DNA of 64,000 nt. Origin: Tropicimonas sp. IMCC34043. Its GTDB lineage: Bacteria > Pseudomonadota > Alphaproteobacteria > Rhodobacterales > Rhodobacteraceae. A program made the position numbers and the translations under genes. The notes beneath the pieces are model-generated. The model saw nothing but the letters and a program-made list of their open reading frames with translations, ran no database searches and was not told the DNA's origin. The DNA is taken from NCBI RefSeq assembly GCF_003390845.1, contig NZ_QMEK01000001.1, forward strand, positions 1,984,001 through 2,048,000. Direction: 5' to 3'. Positions 9,206 through 18,229 of this stretch are shown here, piece by piece. How positions within the stretch are numbered: the first letter of the stretch is position 1; every line of letters begins with the position of its first letter.

Positions 9206-9625
9206 TCAGACCCCGGCCGCGGCCAGATCCTCGACCATCCGGAACCGCTCGCAGACCAGATCCATCGCGGGGTCGAATCCGCCGTTGCGGGTGAAGTAAG
9301 CTTGGTGCCCCGCCTGCCATCCCGCAAGGCTGTCGTCCTCGCCCTCGGCCAGGGCAAAATCGGCGCCGACATCGCAGAACCGCACGATCTCGACGCTGAC
9401 GGTCTCGATCACCAGCGCCGGCCGCCCGTCCCAGTCGAGCGCGATGTCGCGCCGCCCCGGCTCGGGCAGCGCCTCGCCGCCTTCGGTATAGTCGCGCAAG
9501 GCCCCGCAGGTCGCGGTCTTCTGTCCCGTCCGCACCAGCGCCAGCAGCCGGTCGCAGAGCGCCCGGCTGTCGCCGAAGGTGAAGCTCTCGGCCCCCGGAT
9601 AGCGCATCGTCGGATCGTCGGTCAT
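9206..9625 (-). CDS. ASCH domain-containing protein
   Basis: 139 residues with the beta-barrel ASCH pattern: FGDSRALCDRLLALVRTGQKTATCGAL at the front (quoted partly), RPALVIETVSVEIVRF in the middle and a C-terminal helix FDPAMDLVCERFRMVEDL. ASCH domains resemble PUA and bind RNA or nucleosides; some (YqfB) are amidohydrolases on N4-acetylcytidine. Which activity applies cannot be told here. It lies between pheT and the orphan at 9824, all on one strand, so cotranscription with the phe-tRNA synthetase genes is likely. A polypyrimidine tract on the plus strand just upstream gives a purine-rich GGGGGAGAGGAC site before the ATG at 9625. Confidence 0.8.
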   Translation of the reverse strand: MTDDPTMRYPGAESFTFGDSRALCDRLLALVRTGQKTATCGALRDYTEGGEALPEPGRRDIALDWDGRPALVIETVSVEIVRFCDVGADFALAEGEDDSLAGWQAGHQAYFTRNGGFDPAMDLVCERFRMVEDLAAAGV

Positions 9626-9823
9626 TGTCCTCTCCCCCTACCCCTCTACCCGCAGGGGCGCCCGGCCCCAAAGGTCTTCGATGCCTCGCGCATTGTGGAC
9701 CGAGGGGGAATTCCGCAAAATGTCGGGGTCTGCGAGTCGTGGGGATACAGACTCGATTTGTCGCCGCCGTGTTCTCCCGAAATAGTCACATGGACTGCAC
9801 CCGACCTACCCCTACTGCGGGCG

Positions 9824-10258
9824 CTATCCTTTATTCAAACCGAGATAGATAAACATCAATGCGACAAGAATTGCTGCGACCCGCACTAACACAGAATTGA
9901 ACAAGGTTCTGAATGCCGCCGCAAGTGTCCGAGTCGCTCTATTCAAGATTGTTCTGGACTCATGCCAATCAAGCCGGCCTTGCCCCTCGCCAGTAATCTT
10001 CGCGTTGAAGTATTCGCGAGACGTTGGCTGTTCTATTTTGGACAACCATCCTTGCTCAACTGCATGTTCGAGGTGCTGCCGCAGGTAGTCCCATTGCTGA
10101 TGCTTGTCGGTAGAAATCGGCCGCAAGAACTTAGAGAAATCGGATAGACTTTCGGGGGGTTCAAAAATCCCGCCATCGTAGCGCGCTGATTCAGGATCAA
10201 AGCGCCAATCCAAACAAGTTTGCAGGATTGCGCGCTCCAACTTCAGCGAATAGCTCAC
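9824..10258 (-). CDS. Orphan protein with C-terminal membrane anchor, translationally coupled to pheS
   Basis: 144 residues from a GTG start whose bases overlap the pheS stop (GTGA), so translation is probably coupled. The N-terminal 100 residues are soluble and could form a winged-helix-like fold ([30 protein letters not shown] is reminiscent, quoted in pieces); residues about 120-140 form one transmembrane helix followed by LNKG. No family recognised. Base composition is clearly more AT-rich than the flanking tRNA-synthetase genes, suggesting acquisition after the operon formed. What it does in a pheS transcript is unknown; the coupling argues it is expressed. Confidence 0.65.
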   Translation of the reverse strand: MSYSLKLERAILQTCLDWRFDPESARYDGGIFEPPESLSDFSKFLRPISTDKHQQWDYLRQHLEHAVEQGWLSKIEQPTSREYFNAKITGEGQGRLDWHESRTILNRATRTLAAAFRTLFNSVLVRVAAILVALMFIYLGLNKG

Positions 10259-11325
10259 TTACTCAACCCACCATGCACCGTCGGCACATCGAGCGCCGCG
10301 AAGCCGTAGTGCCTGAGCCACCTCAGGTCGCTGTCGAAGAACGCCCGCAAATCGGGGATGCCGTATTTCAGCATCGCGATCCGGTCGATGCCCATGCCGA
10401 AGGCAAAGCCCTGCCATTCGTTCGGGTCGATATTGCCGGCGGCCAGCACCTTGGGGTGCACCATGCCCGAGCCCAGAACCTCCAGCCAGTCGTCGCCCTC
10501 GCCCACCTTGACGGTGCCGCCCTGCCAGGAACACTGGATGTCGACCTCGGCCGAGGGTTCGGTGAAGGGGAAGTGGCTGGCGCGGAACCGGGTCTTCACC
10601 TTGGTGCCGAAATAGGCCGAGAAGAACTCCTCCAGCACCCATTTCAGGTTCGCCATGGTGATGTCGCGGTCAAGCGCCAGTCCCTCGACCTGATGGAACA
10701 TCGGCGTGTGGGTCTGGTCGTAATCCGAGCGATAGACGCGGCCCGGGCAGATGATGCGCAAGGGCGCGCCTTCGCTCAGCATCGAGCGGATCTGCACCGG
10801 CGAGGTATGGGTGCGCAGCACATGCGGCGGGCGGTTCGCGCCCTGCGGCCGGGCCAGGTAGAACGTGTCCATCTCGGCCCGCGCCGGGTGGTGGCCGGGG
10901 ATGTTGAGCGCGTCGAAATTGTGCCAGTCGGTCTCGATCTGCGGGCCTTCGGCGACGGCAAAGCCCATGTCGGCGAAGATCGCAGTGACCTCGTCGGTGA
11001 CCTGGCTGACCGGGTGCACGGTGCCGCGGCGGACCGGCCGGCCGGGCAGCGTGACGTCGAGCCATTCGGCGCGCAGCCGTTCTTCCAGCGCGACATCGGC
11101 AAGCGAGGCCTTTCGCGCCGCAAGCGCCGAGTTGATCTCGTCCTTCAGCGCATTCAGCGCCGGACCGGCGGTCTGACGCTCCTCCGGGCTCATCTTGCCC
11201 AGCTCGCGCATGCGCAGACTGATCTCGCCCTTCTTGCCCACGGCCTGGACGCGCAGCGACTCGATCGCCACCTCGTCCGCGGCCGCGGCGATGGCGGCGA
11301 TGTACTTGTGCCTCAGCTCTTCCAT
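10255..11325 (-). CDS. pheS: Phenylalanine--tRNA ligase alpha subunit
   Basis: 356 residues. An N-terminal coiled-coil that contacts tRNA (about 1-85) precedes the class II catalytic core with motif 2 ([26 protein letters not shown] region) and motif 3 ([14 protein letters not shown], about 315-328), which bind ATP and phenylalanine. The C-terminus ends HGGLSK as in other Rhodobacterales. It begins at the ATG at 11325. Its stop overlaps the start of the orphan gene at 10258, and the pheT partner is about 1.1 kb downstream. Confidence 0.96.
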   Translation of the reverse strand: MEELRHKYIAAIAAAADEVAIESLRVQAVGKKGEISLRMRELGKMSPEERQTAGPALNALKDEINSALAARKASLADVALEERLRAEWLDVTLPGRPVRRGTVHPVSQVTDEVTAIFADMGFAVAEGPQIETDWHNFDALNIPGHHPARAEMDTFYLARPQGANRPPHVLRTHTSPVQIRSMLSEGAPLRIICPGRVYRSDYDQTHTPMFHQVEGLALDRDITMANLKWVLEEFFSAYFGTKVKTRFRASHFPFTEPSAEVDIQCSWQGGTVKVGEGDDWLEVLGSGMVHPKVLAAGNIDPNEWQGFAFGMGIDRIAMLKYGIPDLRAFFDSDLRWLRHYGFAALDVPTVHGGLSK

Positions 11326-11549
11326 AGCTGGCTCCCGTCCTGCGGCGGCACCGGGCCGCGGTTGCGTTCGAATGGCAGAGGGCCTATCACATGGCGCCCT
11401 GAAGGCAAGACGCCGTCAGGGGAAGCCCGGGCGGAACCCGCCCCGCCGCCCTCGGCGCATCAGCAGAATCAGCGGCAGCGCCCGCATTGACCTCCGGTCA
11501 TCGCGGCACCTATGCTGGCCCGACCGGCAAACCGACAGGACCCCAGCCC

Positions 11550-13523
11550 ATGCACCGATCACGCGCGACGGGATCCATCCACAAGGCCGATCAGACCGCG
11601 CTCTGGCTTGCCACAGCCCTGCTGCTCTGGCTCGCCATGGGCGTCTCGGCTTCGGCCTTCGGCGACCTGACCGTCACTGGCAGGATCGAGCCCGATGGCA
11701 GCGCCGTTCACCTGTCGTGGGCCGGGGCAAAACCGCCCCGTGTCGGCGCAATCACTGTAAGCCGCCGCGAACTGGGCGAGACCCGGCACGCCAGCTGGCG
11801 CCCCGTATCGCCAATGCTGCGGTCTGTGATGAGCTATGACGACAGGTCGGTGCGCCCCGGCGTCGCCTATGAGTATCAGGTGCAGCGCTTCGATGCGAGG
11901 AAGGGCACGCTGGTCGATTCCGGCTATTGGACCGCCGGCGTCAATATCCCCGCCCCCGAGGTCCGTGGCACCGCCCTGCTGGTGGTCGACGACGAGATCA
12001 CGGACCCGCTGGCGCCGCAGCTCGACCGGCTTGCGCTCGACCTGACCGGCGATGGCTGGCAGGTGCTGCGGCACCGGACCCCGCGAGGGATCCCGGGGGA
12101 TCCGGTTGCAACGCTCGCGCGCGCCCGCGAGCTCAAGGCCTGGATCTCCGAGCAATACGACGCCGCCCCCGAGACAAACTTTGCCCTGATCCTTGTCGGC
12201 CAGGTGCCACTGGTGCGCAGCGGAAACGTCGCCCCCGACGGCCACGACCCCGAACCCCACGCGACCGACCTGTTCTATGCCGAGATGGAGCTTGACTGGC
12301 CCGACGACGGAAACGGCAGGCTGACCCCCAGCACCATCCCGAGCGGCGATATCGAGATGATGGTCGGGCGGATCGACTTTTCGTCCCTCAGCCCGAACGA
12401 CCCGCAGGCAGACATCGTCCGGATAGCCGCCTATCTCGACAAGGACCACCACTGGCGCAACGCGCTACTGGGCGACCTGCGTCAGGCCTATGGCAAGACC
12501 AAGCACCTGGCGGTCGAGATCGCGGGTCTGCGCAATGTCGTCGGCGACAGGAACCTGGTAGAGGGCGGGCACCACGACGTGGGCGAGCAACATCCCTGGC
12601 TGATGGGGGTGGATTTCGGCGACTGGAACGGCGCCAATTATGCGACCGACTATGCCAACAAGGCGGTGTTCACGATCAACTTCGGCAGCGGCAAGCAAAA
12701 GATCGACCGCCCGAACAACGCCATGGTCGCGATGCTGGCACAGCCCTGGTATCCGCTGACCGTCGCCTGGGGGGCGCGGCCTGCCTGGCGGCTGCATCCA
12801 CTGGCGTTTGGCGCCCCGGTCGGGGTCAGCCAACTGCGTACTGCCAACAACGGCGATCCGATGCTGCGCCCGGAATTGACGATGGAGTACCTGCCGACCG
12901 GCCAGTATCTGTTCCGCAATCCGATCTGGGCGAACCTGCTTGGCGATCCGACGCTGCATGCCTTTCCGCTGTCACCGGTCCGGCGCCTGTCGGCCGAGGC
13001 CGTGCCCGAGGGTGTCGCGCTGTCCTGGACGCCGCCCGTCGCAAGCGACGTGCTCGGGGCGCGCATCTATCGCGCGGGCAACGCCGCGGGGCCCTTCGTG
13101 GCGATCGATGGCGGCACGCCGGTTGCGGGCACCCGTTTCGTCGATCCTGCCCCGGTCGCGGGCGCGGTCTATATGGTGCGCAGCTATGGGCGCAAGGTCG
13201 TGAATGCAGGCTCGTTCTTTACCCTCTCGCAAGGCCGTTTCGCGGAAGTGGCGCGGGCGCCTGCAAAAGCGCTGGACCTGACCCTGCAGACCAGCCCCGG
13301 CCAGCCGGTGCGGATTTCGGGTGAGATACTCGAAAATACCGCAGGATCGGGGTGTTTCGCGATTGTTGCGGCGCCCCCGGAGGGTCGCCTGCAGCGCGAC
13401 GGCGCGAGCTGGATCTATACCCCGCGGGCGGATTTCTCGGGCAACGTGCGGATCGGCTATACCCTGTTTGACGGGCTCTCGGGCGACACCGGCACGATCA
13501 CCATCACCGTCGGTGCCGGCTGA
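11550..13523 (+). CDS. Exported gingipain-fold (peptidase C25-like) protein lacking the catalytic cysteine, with Fn3 and cadherin-like domains
   Basis: 657 residues. N-terminal signal/anchor (about 15-40), an Fn3-like domain (about 40-130), a central region (about 135-470) with the layout of C25 peptidases (TALLVVDDEITDP; FALILVGQVPLV; TDLFYAEMELDW; IEMMVGRIDFSSL), a second Fn3-like domain, and a C-terminal cadherin/Big-like domain ending GDTGTITITVGAG. Where active gingipains carry the nucleophilic cysteine this one reads VFTINFGSG, and the only cysteine I see is near the C-terminus. It is therefore probably a non-proteolytic relative acting at the cell surface. The ATG at 11550 follows AGGA; a TTG at 11487 would add 21 residues. 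It stands alone and converges on rplT. Confidence 0.6.
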   Translation: MHRSRATGSIHKADQTALWLATALLLWLAMGVSASAFGDLTVTGRIEPDGSAVHLSWAGAKPPRVGAITVSRRELGETRHASWRPVSPMLRSVMSYDDRSVRPGVAYEYQVQRFDARKGTLVDSGYWTAGVNIPAPEVRGTALLVVDDEITDPLAPQLDRLALDLTGDGWQVLRHRTPRGIPGDPVATLARARELKAWISEQYDAAPETNFALILVGQVPLVRSGNVAPDGHDPEPHATDLFYAEMELDWPDDGNGRLTPSTIPSGDIEMMVGRIDFSSLSPNDPQADIVRIAAYLDKDHHWRNALLGDLRQAYGKTKHLAVEIAGLRNVVGDRNLVEGGHHDVGEQHPWLMGVDFGDWNGANYATDYANKAVFTINFGSGKQKIDRPNNAMVAMLAQPWYPLTVAWGARPAWRLHPLAFGAPVGVSQLRTANNGDPMLRPELTMEYLPTGQYLFRNPIWANLLGDPTLHAFPLSPVRRLSAEAVPEGVALSWTPPVASDVLGARIYRAGNAAGPFVAIDGGTPVAGTRFVDPAPVAGAVYMVRSYGRKVVNAGSFFTLSQGRFAEVARAPAKALDLTLQTSPGQPVRISGEILENTAGSGCFAIVAAPPEGRLQRDGASWIYTPRADFSGNVRIGYTLFDGLSGDTGTITITVGAG

Positions 13524-13574
13524 GATCGGGCCCACTGCCCGCAAATGCTCTCCAACACGGACCCGAAAACGCCA

Positions 13575-13602
13575 AGGGCCGCGGGAAAACTCCCACGGCC
13601 CT
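13575..13602. terminator. Bidirectional hairpin between the C25-like gene and rplT
   Basis: AGGGCCG (13575-13581) pairs with CGGCCCT (13596-13602), with an inner GGGA/TCCC pair. The plus strand continues GGTTTCTTT and the minus strand TTGGCGTTTT, so it can end both converging transcripts. Confidence 0.65.
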
Positions 13603-13631
13603 GGTTTCTTTGGGTTGTCGGCTTGGCGCGA

Positions 13632-13997
13632 TCAGGCGGCCAGCGCAGCCTTGGCCTTGTCGACGATGCTGTTGAAGGCATCGGGTTCATGCACTGCAAG
13701 ATCGGCCAGAACCTTGCGGTCGACCTCGATGCCGGCCTTCAGAAGGCCGTTGATGAACCGCGAATAGGTCAGCGCCTCGTCATGGGCGCGGACAGCGGCG
13801 TTGATCCGCTGGATCCACAATGCGCGGAACTGACCCTTGCGCGCCTTGCGGTCGCGGGTCGCGTACTGGTTGGCCTTGTCGACGGCCTGGGTTGCGGTCC
13901 GGAAGTTCCGCGAGCGGGCGCCATAATAGCCCTTCGCAGCCTTAAGAACCTTCTTGTGTCGGGCGTGGGTAACGGTACCGCCTTTGACTCGGGACAT
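13632..13997 (-). CDS. rplT: 50S ribosomal protein L20
   Basis: 121 residues, [26 protein letters not shown] at the start (quoted in part), long basic N-terminal tail and globular C-terminal domain, full length for bL20. It binds 23S rRNA early in assembly and in many bacteria represses its own operon. It starts 12 bases after rpmI, so the two form the rpmI-rplT operon; infC is not adjacent in this window. Confidence 0.96.
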   Translation of the reverse strand: MSRVKGGTVTHARHKKVLKAAKGYYGARSRNFRTATQAVDKANQYATRDRKARKGQFRALWIQRINAAVRAHDEALTYSRFINGLLKAGIEVDRKVLADLAVHEPDAFNSIVDKAKAALAA

Positions 13998-14009
13998 TTT
14001 TCGGTCTCC

Positions 14010-14210
14010 TCAGCGTGCGTAGGGCATGTATTTTTTGACGATCTTGGTATCCGGTTCTGAAAGAATCGTGGTACCGCGCGCATTGCGAATGAACTTCGTG
14101 CTGCGCTTGATCATGCCGTGCCGCTTGCCGGCCTGGGCGGTCTTGATCTTGCCGGTCGCCGTGAGGCTGAATCGCTTCTTGGCGCCGGACTTCGTCTTCA
14201 TCTTGGGCAT
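14010..14210 (-). CDS. rpmI: 50S ribosomal protein L35
   Basis: 66 residues, [20 protein letters not shown] to [11 protein letters not shown], full length for bL35. The ATG at 14210 is preceded by AAGGAGTGGCAA, an excellent ribosome-binding site; a start 31 codons upstream would add non-homologous sequence. First gene of the rpmI-rplT operon. The 178 bases between it and the pyk stop hold no other gene I can see. Confidence 0.96.
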   Translation of the reverse strand: MPKMKTKSGAKKRFSLTATGKIKTAQAGKRHGMIKRSTKFIRNARGTTILSEPDTKIVKKYMPYAR

Positions 14211-14388
14211 TTGCCACTCCTTCGATCGGATAGGTCGTTTCGCCCCGGCAGGCATGCCACTTTCGGCCCGCCGCGACGGTAGAAGCCGGGTCCATAGGGC
14301 CAATGCGCCACAGGATCAAGCGGAAAACAAAGGCCGCCGGCAATGCGGCGGCCTCTGGTGCGACGGATCGCACCTTGTTTCGACGACC

Positions 14389-15837
14389 CTATTCCGGGTC
14401 GGTGTTGAAGATCAGCCGCTCGTCGCAGGGTGCGACGCGCAGTATGTTCGTGGACCCGGGGATGTTGAAGGGCACCCCCGCCACCACGATCACGTTGTCT
14501 TCGGATTCGGCGAACTGACCGATCCGCGCCGCCCGTGCCGCACTGACCACTGCCATCTTGAACCGGCTGACATCGCCCGCCGAGATGAAGCAGTTGACGC
14601 CCCAGTAGAGGCACAGCCTGCGGGCGGTATTGGTGAACGGCGTCAGCGCGATGATCGGCACCCGCGGCCGTTCCCGCGCGGTCTTGGCGGCGGTGGTGCC
14701 GGAATGGGTGAAGCAGCAGATCGCCTTGACACCGATGTTCTCGGCAATCTCGCGCGCAGCCGACACGATACTGTCAGCGGTCGAAACCCGGACGACGCTG
14801 CGCGAGCTTTCGATGACCTCGCGATAGACCGGGTCACGCTCGACCTCTTCGGCGACGGCGTTCATGGTGCGCACCGCTTCCAGCGGATACTGACCGGCCG
14901 CAGATTCGGCGCTGAGCATCACCGCATCGGCGCCCTCGTAAATCGCTGTCGCGACGTCGGAAACCTCGGCGCGGGTCGGCACCGGGCTTTCGATCATCGA
15001 TTCGAGCATCTGCGTCGCCACGATCACCGGCTTTGCTGCGGCACGTGCGCCGCGGATCAGGCGTTTCTGGATCGGTGGCACCGCCTGCACCGGCAGTTCG
15101 ACGCCCAGATCGCCACGCGCAACCATGATCCCGTCGGCAACCGCGAGGATCGCGTCATAGGCTTCGACCGCCGCGGGTTTCTCGATCTTGGCCAGCACCG
15201 CAGCGCGGCCAGAGGCCAGTTCCTTGGCCTCCAGCACGTCCTCGGGGCGCTGCACGAAGGACAGCGCCAGCCAGTCGACCCCCAGTTCGCAGACGAACTC
15301 CAGATCGGCGCGGTCCTTTTCGCTCAGAGCCGCGACCGGCAGCACGACGTCGGGCACGTTCACGCCCTTGCGGTTCGAGATCGTGCCGCCGACGACAACC
15401 GAGCAATCGGCGAAATCCTCGCCGCATTTCTCGACCTTCAGGCGGATCTTGCCATCGTTGACCAGGAGCGTCGCGCCCGGTTCAAGGGCGGTAAAGATCT
15501 CCTTGTGGGGCAGGCAGACCCGGCTCGAACTGCCCTCGGTCGGGTCGAGGTCGAAACGGAAGGCCGCGCCCTCGACAAGTTCCTCCGAGTCGCCGGCAAA
15601 CACCCCGACCCGCAGCTTCGGTCCCTGCAAGTCGGCAAGGATCGCGATCGGCCGGCCAAGCTCCTGCTCGATCTGGCGGATGATCTGATGGCGCTCGCGG
15701 ATCTCGTCGTGGCTGCCATGGCTCATGTTCAGACGGAACACGTCCACCCCGATCTCGAACATCTTCCTGATCGTTTCGTACTTGTCCGAAGCCGGACCCA
15801 AGGTCGCGACGATCTTGACATTGCGCATCCGTCTCAT
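14389..15837 (-). CDS. pyk: Pyruvate kinase
   Basis: 482 residues beginning MRRMRNVKIVATLGPASD. The TIM-barrel core shows FRLNMSHGSHDEI, the active-site lysine region VLAKIEKP, the metal-binding and signature segment IMVARGDLGVE, and VIVATQMLESM; the C-terminal domain holds the allosteric site. It makes pyruvate and ATP from phosphoenolpyruvate at the end of glycolysis. The ATG at 15837 follows AAGGGG with a six-base spacer; the frame extends 92 codons further but without pyruvate kinase sequence and into the divergent neighbour. A TTGACA hexamer near 15890 on this strand may be part of its promoter, without a good matching -10. Confidence 0.96.
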   Translation of the reverse strand: MRRMRNVKIVATLGPASDKYETIRKMFEIGVDVFRLNMSHGSHDEIRERHQIIRQIEQELGRPIAILADLQGPKLRVGVFAGDSEELVEGAAFRFDLDPTEGSSSRVCLPHKEIFTALEPGATLLVNDGKIRLKVEKCGEDFADCSVVVGGTISNRKGVNVPDVVLPVAALSEKDRADLEFVCELGVDWLALSFVQRPEDVLEAKELASGRAAVLAKIEKPAAVEAYDAILAVADGIMVARGDLGVELPVQAVPPIQKRLIRGARAAAKPVIVATQMLESMIESPVPTRAEVSDVATAIYEGADAVMLSAESAAGQYPLEAVRTMNAVAEEVERDPVYREVIESSRSVVRVSTADSIVSAAREIAENIGVKAICCFTHSGTTAAKTARERPRVPIIALTPFTNTARRLCLYWGVNCFISAGDVSRFKMAVVSAARAARIGQFAESEDNVIVVAGVPFNIPGSTNILRVAPCDERLIFNTDPE

Positions 15838-15970
15838 GGGACACCCCTTCGCTCTGGTGCTGCGTCCGGACGATCTGTTAGCGGTAAACCTGTCAAAACA
15901 CCACCCCGGATCGCTATGGCGCTTCGCTTCGCAAACCATTACATCTGGAACGGAAAAACAACCCGTCACA

Positions 15971-16714
15971 ATGACATACCACGCATTCCATATAACCGGA
16001 GAGGCGCGCGACTCTCGTTGGCTGATTGCCTGTGACCACGCGACCAACACCGTTCCACCCCAGGTGGGCGGTGGCAGCCTTGGCCTGCCGCAGCAGGAAA
16101 TGGCGCGCCACATCGCCTATGATCCGGGGGCCGTCGGGGTCGCACATGCGCTGGCTGATGCGCTGCAGGCGCCTCTGATCAGCTCGAACTTCTCGCGCCT
16201 CGTCATCGATCCGAACCGTGGCGAGGACGATCCGACGCTGTTCATGCAACTCTACGACGGCACGATCATTCCCGGCAACCGCCGCGGCGGCGCCGACGAG
16301 GTCGAACGCCGGCTTGCGCTGTGCTATCGCCCCTATCACGCCGAACTTGGCCGCCTCGCCGCGTCTCGGCGCGATACGGTGCTGGTCGCGGTGCACAGTT
16401 TCACGCCGCAGCTGCGCGGCCGGCCGCCCCGGCCCTGGCAGGTGGGCGTGCTGCATTCACCGCCGCACAACGCGCTGGCGCTGGCACTGATCGCGCGGCT
16501 GCGGGCCGAGGCCGACCTCTGCGTCGGCGACAACGAACCCTATGCCGGTCACCTGCCCGGCGACACCATCGACCGCCATGCGCTGCAACCGCGCCGGCCC
16601 CATGTGCTGATCGAACTGCGCCAGGATCTGATCGCCGATGTCGCCGCCCAGCAGGACTGGGGCCGACGGCTGGCACCGATGCTTGCGGCGGCCCTTGCGG
16701 ACACCCACCTGTGA
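15971..16714 (+). CDS. N-formylglutamate amidohydrolase family protein
   Basis: 247 residues, starting MTYHAFHITGEARDSRWLIACDH, with the family's N-terminal SxxxACDHAxN segment (residues about 16-25), DPNRGEDDPTL (about 80-90) and VAVHSFTP (about 139-146), the histidines and acidic residues that hold the metal in the phosphorylase/hydrolase-like fold. In the histidine pathway the enzyme hydrolyses N-formyl-L-glutamate to formate and glutamate, but no hut genes are present, so the true substrate is unproven. Divergent from pyk and 41 bases upstream of the DUF1244 gene, a conserved trio in Rhodobacterales to my knowledge. Confidence 0.85.
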   Translation: MTYHAFHITGEARDSRWLIACDHATNTVPPQVGGGSLGLPQQEMARHIAYDPGAVGVAHALADALQAPLISSNFSRLVIDPNRGEDDPTLFMQLYDGTIIPGNRRGGADEVERRLALCYRPYHAELGRLAASRRDTVLVAVHSFTPQLRGRPPRPWQVGVLHSPPHNALALALIARLRAEADLCVGDNEPYAGHLPGDTIDRHALQPRRPHVLIELRQDLIADVAAQQDWGRRLAPMLAAALADTHL

Positions 16715-16755
16715 CCCACGCCCCCGCAGACAAGGAGGCCGACAAGGAGACCGCG

Positions 16756-17076
16756 ATGGACGACCAGACCCGCACCGAGCTTGAAGCCGCCGCCTTCCGC
16801 CGGTTGCGCCAGCACCTGATGGAGGATCGCAAGGACGTCCAGAACATCGACCTGATGAATCTGGCCGGATTTTGCCGCAATTGCCTGTCGCGCTGGTACG
16901 CCGAGGCCGCAACCGAGCGCGGCATCGAGATGACAGAGCCAGAGGCGCGCGAGGCGTTCTATGGCATGCCCTATATGGCCTGGAAGGCGCAGAACCAGAC
17001 CGAGGCCAGCCCCGAGCAAAAGGCCGCGTTCGACACGTCCTTTGCCGAGAACGTGGGTCCGCGCGACAAGGGCTGA
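16756..17076 (+). CDS. DUF1244 family protein
   Basis: 106 residues. Central motif NLAGFCRNCLSRWYAEAA (about 36-53) with two cysteines, and GMPYMAWKAQNQTEA in the C-terminal half, diagnose DUF1244, a small helical, probably metal-binding or dimeric family of unknown function. AAGGAGA stands five bases before the ATG at 16756, which decides the start over a longer frame. It follows the amidohydrolase gene by 41 bases and is likely cotranscribed. Confidence 0.88.
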   Translation: MDDQTRTELEAAAFRRLRQHLMEDRKDVQNIDLMNLAGFCRNCLSRWYAEAATERGIEMTEPEAREAFYGMPYMAWKAQNQTEASPEQKAAFDTSFAENVGPRDKG

Positions 17077-17155
17077 GCCCGCCCCGCTCCGCTGCCCTTT
17101 GCCCGTTGCCTCAAACCCGCTATCGTTGCGACAGCCCCAAAAGACGAGGTCCGCG

Positions 17156-18196
17156 ATGCGCCCATCCGACCGGCTTGCAGCCTTCGTCGCCGAGGCACTG
17201 GCCGCCGGGCGCGAGCGCGACGAGATTGCGCAGGCGCTGACCCGGGCCGGATGGACCGGCGACGAGATTGCCGAAGCGCTCGATGCCTGGCTGCCCGCGG
17301 CATGGCCCGCCGGCGATGGCATCCCGCAGCCGGTTCCGCGACCGCGGCCGCTTCTGTCGGCCGGCGAGGCGCTGTTGCAGGCGCTGATACTCGTCGCGCT
17401 GGCGATGACGGCCGCCAATGTGCTGAGCCTTGGCTTTGCCCTGATCGACCGGGCGCTGCCGGCAACGGCAGAGCTTCCATTGCGCGCCGGAACCCGGACC
17501 ATCCGCTGGTCGGTCTCGGCGCTGATCGTTTTCTTCCCGCTCTACCTCTGGCTTGGACACCGCGCCAACCGCGCACTCGCCACAGCCCCCGGCCGCCGCC
17601 GCGCGCCGATCCGCAAATGGATTGGCAATGCGACGCTGTTTGTCGCCGCAATCGTGCTGCTCAGCGATCTGCTCTATGTGATCTATGCTTTGCTGAACGG
17701 CGATCTGACGGCGCGTTTCGCCGCCAAGGCCGCGCTTGTCGCCGTGACCGCGGGGCTCGTTCTGCTGCCTCTGCGGGCCGAGATGCGCGACACGCCCGCA
17801 CCCGGCACCTCGCTGCGCGCCCCGGCGGCGCTGGCGTTGCTGGTGGTACCGCTGGCGATCCTGGGGCTTGTTGCGACGGGCGGCCCCGGCAAGGGCCGTA
17901 TCGAACGGCGCGACGAGGCGCGAATCCGCGACCTGGCGACGTTCTCGGTCTATGCCAACTGCGTCGCCCAGACCCATGGCGGGACCCTGCCCGAGACCCT
18001 CGGGATCGACCCGGACTGCCAGTGGGACGTGCGGTTCGCCGATCCCTTCAGCAATGCGCCCTATCGTTACAAACGATTGTCCGCCTCGGCCTATCAGGTC
18101 TGCGGCGATTTCGAGGATGCGGCCTGGGTCGCAGACCTTGCCCCGCCAGACTTCGATACCGAGACCGGCTGCATCCACGCAAGCTATCGGCCATAG
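17156..18196 (+). CDS. DUF5671-like multi-pass membrane protein
   Basis: 346 residues. An N-terminal soluble segment (1-45) with two short repeats, DEIAQALTRAGW and DEIAEALDAWL, resembles a UBA-like helical pair. Then come about six hydrophobic segments (around 70-95, 115-140, 155-180, 190-210, 225-245), covering a DUF5671 unit with FALIDRALP. The last 85 residues are soluble and contain four cysteines (NCVAQ, DCQWD, VCGDF, GCIHA), probably disulfide-bonded in the periplasm. Function unknown. It begins 79 bases after the DUF1244 gene on the same strand, with GAGG before the ATG. Confidence 0.75.
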   Translation: MRPSDRLAAFVAEALAAGRERDEIAQALTRAGWTGDEIAEALDAWLPAAWPAGDGIPQPVPRPRPLLSAGEALLQALILVALAMTAANVLSLGFALIDRALPATAELPLRAGTRTIRWSVSALIVFFPLYLWLGHRANRALATAPGRRRAPIRKWIGNATLFVAAIVLLSDLLYVIYALLNGDLTARFAAKAALVAVTAGLVLLPLRAEMRDTPAPGTSLRAPAALALLVVPLAILGLVATGGPGKGRIERRDEARIRDLATFSVYANCVAQTHGGTLPETLGIDPDCQWDVRFADPFSNAPYRYKRLSASAYQVCGDFEDAAWVADLAPPDFDTETGCIHASYRP

Positions 18197-18229
18197 GCGG
18201 CCCATTCTGGGGGCCGCCCGGCCGGAATG

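Noticed and set aside
7648-9294. 548-codon plus-strand frame opposite pheT
   Set aside because: Antisense to PheT, with no recognisable domain.
11397-11421. CCCTGA/TCAGGG dyad in the pheS leader considered as attenuator or operator
   Set aside because: Six-base arms across 13 bases, no T-run, no leader peptide rich in Phe found; too weak.
14026-16035. 669-codon plus-strand frame opposite rpmI and pyk
   Set aside because: Antisense to pyruvate kinase and L35, histidine/arginine-rich composition typical of GC-driven shadow frames.
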